Shown: piece after piece, positions 6,452-11,205 of the stretch
Position numbering within the stretch: the stretch's first letter is position 1
Layout of the letters: each line of letters begins with the position of its first letter
Assembly (NCBI GenBank): GCA_002298885.1
Contig: DBMK01000152.1
Coordinates: 1-11,205 of the forward strand
DNA from: Anaerolineaceae bacterium UBA700
Lineage (GTDB): Bacteria > Chloroflexota > Anaerolineae > Anaerolineales > Anaerolineaceae
Length of the DNA stretch: 11,205 bases
Reading direction: 5' to 3'
Position numbers and translations under genes: made by a program
Notes under the pieces: model-generated
Database searches by the model: none
What the model was told of the DNA's origin: nothing
What the model saw: the letters and a program-made list of their open reading frames with translations, nothing else

Positions 6452-7600
6452 TTATCTTCCATCGAACCTCGATAACGCTACCTCTTCCAACGGTACTTCC
6501 AGGGTTTGCCCCGTGATCAACTGGCTGATCAACAGGCCGGTTACCGGGCCTTCGGTGATGCCGATGCCCTCGTGGCCGGCTGCGACGTACAACCCGGGGT
6601 GGGCATCAGTCGCCGAAATGATTGGCAGGTTGTCCGGGGTGTATGGGCGGAAGCCGGTCCACATGCGGATGGCCGGGACCTGGGCCAACCCGGGGAAGAG
6701 GTGCAGGCAGCGCGCCAGCACCTGGGAGACGACCTGCGCGTCGACCGAATCGTCGAAGCCGGCAAACTGGCGGCTGCTGCCCAGCACCAGGTTGCCGTTG
6801 CGGGCGTGCTGCACGTTGGCCGCCACCGAGAGCCCGCTGCCGACGCCGGACTTGACTGATTCCATGTAACCGGCGGCAAGGACCACCTTGCAGCGCATGA
6901 AATCGTCCCCTACGGGGGCGGTGACAACCAGCGTGCCTTTGCGGGGCCGGATGGGGATGTCCAGGCCGGCCAGCCCGCCGACTTCGGCGCTCCAGGCGCC
7001 GGCGGCGATGACCGCACTGCGGGTCGGGATGCGCCCCCGGACGGTCAGCACGGCGGCGAGTGTGTTATTTTGGGGCGAAAATTCAAACCCGGTCACGGCA
7101 TTGAAAGGCTCGATAGTGGCTCCCAGGGCCCGGGCGGCCTGGGCCAGGGCCAGGGTCGCCAGGAGCGGGTTAACCTGGGCGTCGTTGGCGAAATACGCTC
7201 CGCCAGCCAGGTCCGGCGAGAGGTTGGGCTCCAACTCTTGCAGGTCCTGGCTGCTCAATGTGCGGCAGTCCAGCCCGCTGGCTTGCAGGCGGCGCACGCT
7301 GGCAGCGAAAGGTTCCATCCCTTCGGGACTCTCGACGATTGCGATGCTGCCAGTGGGGCGGAACTGGATATCCAGTGGAAGGCTTTCGCTCAGCCCGGCG
7401 TAGAGCCGGCGGCTGGCCGCGGCCAGCTTGAGGTGGATTTCGGGCTCCTCCCAGGTGACCACGTGCATCATGCCGGCCCGCGAAGCGCCGGCCCCAAGCG
7501 GGCCGCGGTCGATCAAGTGGACCTTCACCCCGGCCTTCGCCAGGTAGTAGGCGCAGGCACAGCCCACGATTCCGGCGCCGACAATAACTACGTCAGACAT
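6452..7600 (-). CDS. DAO-family FAD oxidoreductase, probable D-hydroxyproline dehydrogenase catalytic subunit
   Basis: The 382-residue protein is a D-amino acid oxidase / glycine oxidase-type flavoprotein, matching LhpB, OoxB or HcnC subunits. It starts with VVIVGAGIVGCACAYYL (FAD-binding GxGxxG at residues 8-13) and Asp31 at the end of the second strand. It ends with the family signature RMWTGFRPYTPDNLPII (312-328) and GLYVAAGHEGIGITEGPVTG (336-355). It should oxidise cis-4-hydroxy-D-proline to the pyrroline. I chose the ATG at 7600 because the Rossmann fold starts two residues later. AGGAGG lies 12 bases upstream, and the TTG at 7603 with 9-base spacing is an alternative. An upstream ATG at 7636 would add 12 residues that do not look family-like. 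The gene follows the epimerase across a hairpin element and precedes the MITE-like element. Confidence 0.88.
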   Translation of the reverse strand: MSDVVIVGAGIVGCACAYYLAKAGVKVHLIDRGPLGAGASRAGMMHVVTWEEPEIHLKLAAASRRLYAGLSESLPLDIQFRPTGSIAIVESPEGMEPFAASVRRLQASGLDCRTLSSQDLQELEPNLSPDLAGGAYFANDAQVNPLLATLALAQAARALGATIEPFNAVTGFEFSPQNNTLAAVLTVRGRIPTRSAVIAAGAWSAEVGGLAGLDIPIRPRKGTLVVTAPVGDDFMRCKVVLAAGYMESVKSGVGSGLSVAANVQHARNGNLVLGSSRQFAGFDDSVDAQVVSQVLARCLHLFPGLAQVPAIRMWTGFRPYTPDNLPIISATDAHPGLYVAAGHEGIGITEGPVTGLLISQLITGQTLEVPLEEVALSRFDGR

Positions 7601-7636
7601 CAATGATGGTGTCCTCCTCGGCGAACGGCAAGTCAA

Positions 7637-7733
7637 CTGTCAAAGTCCAGAATCGTAGTAACGACTTCAGTCGTTTCTCGCGGGCATTAACGACTGAAGT
7701 CGTTACTACGATTCTGGACTTTATGTTTGACAG
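7637..7733. repeat. Long perfect inverted repeat, MITE-like hairpin between epimerase and flavoprotein genes
   Basis: A 34-base arm (7642-7675) is matched perfectly by its reverse complement (7689-7722), with a 13-base loop TCTCGCGGGCATT. The arm contains AATCGTAGTAACGACTTCAG. Outside, CTGTCAAA (7637-7644) pairs with TTTGACAG (7726-7733) after a 3-base offset, so the element extends to about 97 bp. It encodes no protein and fills most of the intergenic gap. Transcribed RNA would fold into a very stable hairpin between the first two cistrons. A non-autonomous mobile element or an interspersed palindromic repeat is most likely; a mRNA processing or stabilising role is possible. Confidence 0.75.
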
Positions 7734-7753
7734 GCCATTGGTGTCCATTCAAG

Positions 7754-8788
7754 TTAAAACTCGGCTCCCCACGGGCTGCTTTCGCCGAGGTAGAAACCGG
7801 CGGGGAACGGGTCGCCCTCGTCCAGCACGAACTGCTGGATGCCCGAAATCCAGGCGCGCCCGCGGATGGTGGGCACCACGGCCGGGTATGGCCCGGCCTG
7901 TGTCTCCAAGACCAGAGCGCCGTAAAACCGGCTGCCGATGATGCTTTCGCTGACGAACTCCTCATTTAGCTTAAGCAGGCCTTTGGAGTGACGGAAGGCC
8001 ATCTCGGCGGCGGTGCCGGTGCCGCAGGGCGAGCGGTCGATGGCCTCCGCACCATAAAGGACGGCGTTGCGGCTGGTGACGCCCGGGGTGGGCGAGGGTG
8101 CAATGAAGCGCACGTGCGTGCAGCGGTTGATGGATGGGATCTGCGGGTGGACCACCTCCACTTGCTCGAAGATGGCCTGCCGGATGAGTTGACCGTAGTG
8201 AACGATTTGCCTGGCCGAACGCGGCGCCAGGTCCAGGTTGAGGGCGGGGGCGTCCACCAGGGCGTAGAAATTCCCGCCGTAAGCGATGTCGACGCAGACT
8301 CTCCCCAGTTCCGGCACATCCACCCAGATGCCTGTTTTATAGGTGAAAGAAGGCACCGCCCGGATCGTCACGGCCTTGACGCGGCCGTCCTCGACCTGGA
8401 CTTGGGCCTTGACCAGGCCGGCGGGCGTGTCCAGGGTCAGGTTGGTGACAGGCTCGACGACGGGGACCATGCCGGTCTCGACCAACACGGTGCAGGTGGC
8501 GATGGTGCCGTGGCCGCACATTGGCAGGAATCCGCTGACCTCGATAAAGATTACACCAACGTCCGCCCCGGGGGTGGCGGGGGCGGTGACGATGCTGCCG
8601 GATAGGATGTTGCTGCCGCGCGGCTCGAACATGAGCAGCTTACGCAGGTCGTCCAGGTTTTCTTTAGCCCATTGCCATTTGTCCTGGAATGTTGTCCCCG
8701 GAATCACCGGCACGCCGCCCACCACCACCCGTGCAGGCTCGCCTTCGGTGTGCGAGTCGACGGCCTGGATCATTCTCTTGAAGCGCAT
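7754..8788 (-). CDS. Proline racemase family protein, probable 4-hydroxyproline 2-epimerase
   Basis: The 344-residue enzyme belongs to the proline racemase / 4-hydroxyproline epimerase / trans-3-hydroxyproline dehydratase family. It keeps both catalytic cysteines: Cys91 in PMCGHGTIA and Cys255 in DRSPCGTGTAAE. Dehydratases of the family have Thr at the second site, so an epimerase or racemase is expected. Other hallmarks are DSHTEGEPARVVVGG (11-25), FEPRG (54-58) and the YGGNFYALVDA segment (170-180). It should interconvert trans-4-hydroxy-L-proline and cis-4-hydroxy-D-proline, the first step of the pathway served by its neighbours. Proline racemase is the main alternative, and the overall sequence is also similar in style to clostridial proline racemases. 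The ATG at 8788 follows TAGGAG at a spacing of 6 bases. It is the first gene of the cluster. Confidence 0.88.
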   Translation of the reverse strand: MRFKRMIQAVDSHTEGEPARVVVGGVPVIPGTTFQDKWQWAKENLDDLRKLLMFEPRGSNILSGSIVTAPATPGADVGVIFIEVSGFLPMCGHGTIATCTVLVETGMVPVVEPVTNLTLDTPAGLVKAQVQVEDGRVKAVTIRAVPSFTYKTGIWVDVPELGRVCVDIAYGGNFYALVDAPALNLDLAPRSARQIVHYGQLIRQAIFEQVEVVHPQIPSINRCTHVRFIAPSPTPGVTSRNAVLYGAEAIDRSPCGTGTAAEMAFRHSKGLLKLNEEFVSESIIGSRFYGALVLETQAGPYPAVVPTIRGRAWISGIQQFVLDEGDPFPAGFYLGESSPWGAEF

Positions 8789-8836
8789 GATCTTCTCCTA
8801 ACGATAAGCAAATTGGCTCTCGAGCAATATGGACTA

Positions 8837-8865
8837 ATATTATCATAATTGCAGCGTGGTGCCAA
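8837..8865 (-). promoter_or_regulatory. Candidate promoter of the hydroxyproline cluster
   Basis: On the minus strand TTGGCA (8865-8860) and TAATAT (8842-8837) are separated by 17 bases, with a TGA directly before the -10 that fits an extended -10 (TGn). The match is 5/6 at -35 and 4/6 at -10. Transcription would start near 8830, about 40 bases before the epimerase start codon. The -35 lies in the T-tract of the upstream terminator, so the two signals overlap by about 2 bases. The assignment rests on consensus only. Confidence 0.4.
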
Positions 8866-8909
8866 AAAAGGCTGCCGTTACCTCCTGGCTGTTGGAGATA
8901 ACGGCAGCC
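8864..8909 (-). terminator. Rho-independent terminator of the cysteine peptidase gene
   Basis: Read on the minus strand, GGCTGCCGTTATCTCC (8909-8894) pairs with 8885-8870 across an 8-base loop, giving a 16-bp stem with one G-U pair. It is followed directly by six Ts (8869-8864). It lies 30 bases after the peptidase stop codon. It also insulates the hydroxyproline cluster from the peptidase transcript. Confidence 0.85.
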
Positions 8910-8939
8910 GAAAGCCAAACTACGGCAATTAATCAACCG

Positions 8940-9860
8940 TTATAGGCCGAAAACACCCGTATTGACCCATTTCATTCCCACCAGGCTCCAGAAATCCATG
9001 GCAAAGTTGCTCAGAACGTAATCGTAAGGCAGCCAGCCGTAGCCGTGGTCGCCCCAGGCTGTCCCCCAGGAATTGCGGATCAGGAAGGCGCCCTTGGTTT
9101 GCTTGTTGCATTGGGTATTGGTAATCACCTTGGCATCGTCGTAGCCTACCACCACGATGGCATGTCCCCAGATAGCCTGTTCGCCGGGGCAGGGGTACGG
9201 GATTCCGCCGGGCACGTCGGTGTGGTTGAAGGACGGGAAGCCCCAGAACCCGAACATTGACGGGAATTTATTGGCAATCCAGGCTTTCACCGAGGCCACT
9301 ACCGTCGGCTTGGGCACGTTGGCGCCGATCGGGTCGTGGCAGAAATAGCTGACCGATTCGTAGTTGTCGGCAACGGCGTAGACGAAGGAATTCGGCTCGG
9401 TGTCGAAATAGCGCTCGCCGGCAGGGCCGGGCTGCTGCTCGTCTGTGTAGGGCCAGTATTTTTCCGGTGGGATGCCGCACAGGACCAGCGCACCCATGGT
9501 GTTGCGCAGCCAGGCGCCTGTATCACCCACCACCCCAAGCAGGTTGCGGGTTGCCTTATACACGAATAAGCGTGAACCAAAAACTAACGTGTTGAACGCC
9601 AGGCGTTCGTAATATTCGACCACTCCAACCGCCGCATTTGCAGTGCAGGAGCCCAGGTTCCCCTGATCGAAAATGGGGGAACAATACTGGCGCCAGTCCA
9701 CCTGCGTCGGGATCGCTTTCGGAGCTAATTTCAATTTATCGGCGACAACTTTGATTTTCGGATTGTCAGTTGTGTAGTCACGAGTATCGGGAAGCGAGGG
9801 AAGCCAACCAGTGCCAAAAGTCCCCTGCGGTGTTACTGCTTTCGCATACAAGTTGTACAT
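8940..9860 (-). CDS. Papain-fold (C1A-like) cysteine peptidase
   Basis: The 306-residue protein has the full papain catalytic set: Gln66 of the oxyanion hole in DQGNLGSC, nucleophile Cys72 in GSCTANA, His233 in WGHAIVVVGYDD and Asn263 in IRNSWGTAWGDHGYGWLPYDYV. The sequence begins with TGWLPSLPDTRDYT and VDWRQYCSPIFDQG, a start seen in bacterial C1A-like peptidases. Before Cys72 there is no room for a classic inhibitory propeptide, and no signal peptide or transmembrane helix is visible, so it may act in the cytoplasm or leave by another route. The ATG at 9860 follows AAAGGATG with 9-base spacing. A rho-independent terminator follows. It seems to be a single-gene transcript, and its substrate is unknown. 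Three further cysteines (60, 128, 174) could matter for folding. Confidence 0.9.
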   Translation of the reverse strand: MYNLYAKAVTPQGTFGTGWLPSLPDTRDYTTDNPKIKVVADKLKLAPKAIPTQVDWRQYCSPIFDQGNLGSCTANAAVGVVEYYERLAFNTLVFGSRLFVYKATRNLLGVVGDTGAWLRNTMGALVLCGIPPEKYWPYTDEQQPGPAGERYFDTEPNSFVYAVADNYESVSYFCHDPIGANVPKPTVVASVKAWIANKFPSMFGFWGFPSFNHTDVPGGIPYPCPGEQAIWGHAIVVVGYDDAKVITNTQCNKQTKGAFLIRNSWGTAWGDHGYGWLPYDYVLSNFAMDFWSLVGMKWVNTGVFGL

Positions 9861-9875
9861 TTCTGCTCATCCTTT

Positions 9876-9891
9876 CGTGTCGAAAGACACG
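9876..9891 (-). promoter_or_regulatory. Hairpin directly upstream of the peptidase ribosome binding site
   Basis: CGTGTC (9891-9886) and GACACG (9881-9876) form a 6-bp stem with a TTTC loop on the minus strand, ending one base before the AAAGGATG ribosome binding site of the peptidase gene. It could shape access of ribosomes to that site or be chance. Confidence 0.3.
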
Positions 9892-10098
9892 CATCAGCAT
9901 GGTGCTGCTTGCGAAATGCTTATCCGGCTGAATTTCAGGCATCACCTCCTCTCATTTATTATTAAAACCAAAATAAAGAGCGACCGCTTGCCCGAGCCTT
10001 ACCCTGGGGCAGGAACGATGGCCCTTACCGTTATTCAATTCTGTTGGACCACAGGCTGGTTTAAGGGAAGACCCTTAGATTAATAATACACCTTGAGA

Positions 10099-10134
10099 GG
10101 CTTCAAAGTAGGCTCCAAAGCAGGCTTCAGTGGC
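10099..10134. repeat. Three imperfect 12-bp tandem repeats after the sigma factor gene
   Basis: GGCTTCAAAGTA, GGCTCCAAAGCA and GGCTTCAGTGGC follow each other directly, just past the sigma factor stop codon. The unit is a multiple of three. On the minus strand an alternative frame that continues into the sigma factor gene would read LKPL-like tetrapeptides. No function is apparent. Confidence 0.45.
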
Positions 10135-10137
10135 AAA

Positions 10138-11205
10138 TTAATCGCCGAAATTGAGCATTTCGTCGAGTCGGCTCTGGAGGTAGGCGCCCTCGGCGGGGTT
10201 GCCGCACAGGGCAAGCGCCTGGCGGTAAGCGTCGGCGGCGGCTTCACGCTGGTTGGAGCGGCGCAGCAGGTCGGCGCGGGCGGCGTGATACGGATAAAAG
10301 CTCTCAGCCTGGCTGCCGAGGCGCAGCAGCAGCTCCAGGCCGGCGGCGGCGCCCTCCGCCATGGCCACGGCAACGGCGCGGTTAACCTCAACCACCAGCG
10401 ACGGGGCCATTCTGGCCAGCGCGGCGTAGAGCGCGGCGATCTGGGGCCAGTCGGTGGCTTCGGCCGAAGGCGCTTCGGCATGCAGAGCGCTGATCGCCGC
10501 CTGCACCTGGTACGGGCCGGGCGCGTCCAGGGCCAGCGCTTCGTCCAGGATGGCGGCGCCCTCGGCGATTTTTGCCCGGTCCCAGAGGCTGCGGTCCTGC
10601 GCTTCGAGCAGGACGAGGCCGCCAGCGGCGTCGAGCCGCGCCAGGCGGCGGGCATCGTGCAGCAGCATTAGCGCCAGCAGGCCGCGCGCCTCGGCGCTCT
10701 GCGGAGCGGGCAGCAGCGCCACCAGGACGCGGCCCAGGCGGATGGCTTCGGCACACAGCTCGCGGCGGGTGAGAGAATCGCCCCTGGTCGAGACGTACCC
10801 TTCGTTGAAAATGAGGTAAATCACTGCCAGCAGCGCCTCCAGCCGTTCCGGCAACTGACCGGCGGGGGGTACGCGGTAGGGGATGCCGGCATTGCGGATC
10901 TTGCTGCGCGCCCGCGCCAGGCGCTGGGCCATGGTTGGCTCGGTGACGAGGAAGGCGCGGGCTACTTCTTGCGTGGACAGGCCGCCGAGCGTGTGCAGGG
11001 TGAGAGCCACCTGCGCCTCCAGCGAAAGCGAGGGGTGGCAGCAGGTGAACATCAGCTTAAGGCGCTCATCGGGGATCGAGTTATCCATCTCGGGTTCATC
11101 CTGTGCAGCGAGGGAGTCGAGGAGGTCCTCCGCATTGGGCTCCTGCCGGGAGTTATGGCGCAGGCGGTCAATGGCCCGGCGCCTGGCAGCGGTCATCAGC
11201 CAGGC
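10138..11205 (-). CDS. ECF42-type sigma factor (COG4941), N-terminus beyond the window
   Basis: The visible 355 residues start AWLMTAARRRAIDRLR, which is the end of sigma region 2 (DNA melting and -10 recognition). The frame is open to the window edge, so the start lies further right. Region 4 follows with DERLKLMFTCCHPSLS and a helix-turn-helix in GLSTQEVARAFLVTEPTMAQ ending ARSKIR. A helical C-terminal domain of about 240 residues then carries the hallmarks YLIFNEGY, TDWPQIAALYAAL, VVEVNRAVAVAMAEG and YHAARADLLRR, with TPR-like repeats near the end. This layout is typical of ECF42-type sigma factors, which lack a classical anti-sigma factor and are thought to be controlled by their C-terminal domain. 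Such genes often neighbour YCII/DGPF-domain genes, which would lie outside the window, upstream. Target genes are unknown. Confidence 0.92.
   Translation of the reverse strand, partial: AWLMTAARRRAIDRLRHNSRQEPNAEDLLDSLAAQDEPEMDNSIPDERLKLMFTCCHPSLSLEAQVALTLHTLGGLSTQEVARAFLVTEPTMAQRLARARSKIRNAGIPYRVPPAGQLPERLEALLAVIYLIFNEGYVSTRGDSLTRRELCAEAIRLGRVLVALLPAPQSAEARGLLALMLLHDARRLARLDAAGGLVLLEAQDRSLWDRAKIAEGAAILDEALALDAPGPYQVQAAISALHAEAPSAEATDWPQIAALYAALARMAPSLVVEVNRAVAVAMAEGAAAGLELLLRLGSQAESFYPYHAARADLLRRSNQREAAADAYRQALALCGNPAEGAYLQSRLDEMLNFGD

Larger units (their letters stand above)
9861..10137. other. Intergenic region between sigma factor and peptidase genes
   Basis: This gap of 277 bases holds the 5' leader of the peptidase gene and the 3' flank of the sigma factor gene. 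It contains a perfect AGGAGGTGAT (9950-9941, minus strand) about 80 bases before the peptidase start, the short hairpin above and a three-fold 12-base repeat at 10099-10134. I see no clear promoter with both elements, no convincing terminator for the sigma factor gene and no convincing gene. Confidence 0.5.

Noticed and set aside
7603..7941. Short plus-strand open frame across the inverted repeat
   Set aside because: It runs through a perfect hairpin element and then antisense to the epimerase gene, with no protein-like segment.
7988..8605. Plus-strand open frame of 205 codons opposite the epimerase gene
   Set aside because: The opposite strand carries an intact proline racemase-family protein with both catalytic cysteines; the shadow frame has no recognisable domain.
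9939..9956. Resemblance of the plus strand (ATCACCTCCT) to the 16S rRNA 3' end
   Set aside because: The match is about 10 bases and no other 16S sequence surrounds it; it is simply the complement of a strong ribosome binding site motif.
10080..10655. Minus-strand frame overlapping the sigma factor gene and ending in LKP-type repeats
   Set aside because: It is out of frame with a well-conserved sigma factor and its composition (Ala/Pro/Arg/Thr) is that of a shifted GC-rich frame; only the short repeat after the true stop is noteworthy.

Overview
The window is a mostly GC-rich bacterial segment that looks like Chloroflexota, probably Anaerolineae or a relative. This placement is an inference from protein style. 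It rests on a membrane-anchored SGNH-like protein with a Pro/Thr/Gln linker, a lipoprotein with a Ser/Thr/Pro stalk and a short beta-propeller-like domain, and hairpin elements in intergenic DNA. No rRNA, tRNA or other phylogenetic marker is present. Almost every gene lies on the minus strand.

Left part (1-2038, minus): a membrane-anchored SGNH-like protein is followed after 11 bases by a HAD-IIA phosphatase with a TTG start; the two probably form one transcript. Positions 2039-2552 are an AT-rich gap. It holds a coding-like gene remnant, a 13-bp-stem hairpin and three palindromes spaced exactly 22 bp apart. The only plus-strand gene follows (2553-3590), an AT-rich lipoprotein whose stop codon directly abuts the stop codon of the next, convergent gene.

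Central part (3591-8788, minus): a five-gene cluster that fits trans-4-hydroxy-L-proline catabolism by the D-hydroxyproline route. In transcription order it encodes a proline racemase-family epimerase with both catalytic cysteines, a DAO-family flavoprotein, a dihydrodipicolinate synthase-family deaminase, a small [2Fe-2S] protein and a large FAD/NAD-binding protein with a BFD-like [2Fe-2S] centre. The two flavoproteins and the small iron-sulphur protein match the three subunits of a D-hydroxyproline dehydrogenase. Together the enzymes would convert trans-4-hydroxy-L-proline to cis-4-hydroxy-D-proline, then to pyrroline-4-hydroxy-2-carboxylate, then to 2-oxoglutarate semialdehyde. The semialdehyde dehydrogenase, a transporter and a dedicated regulator are not in the window. 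The last three genes are tightly packed, but the first two gaps each carry a palindromic, MITE-like element.

Right part (8864-11205, minus): a papain-fold cysteine peptidase without a visible signal peptide or propeptide ends in a clear rho-independent terminator. The best candidate promoter for the hydroxyproline cluster overlaps that terminator. The window ends inside an ECF42-type (COG4941) sigma factor with a long helical C-terminal domain, whose N-terminus lies beyond the right edge.
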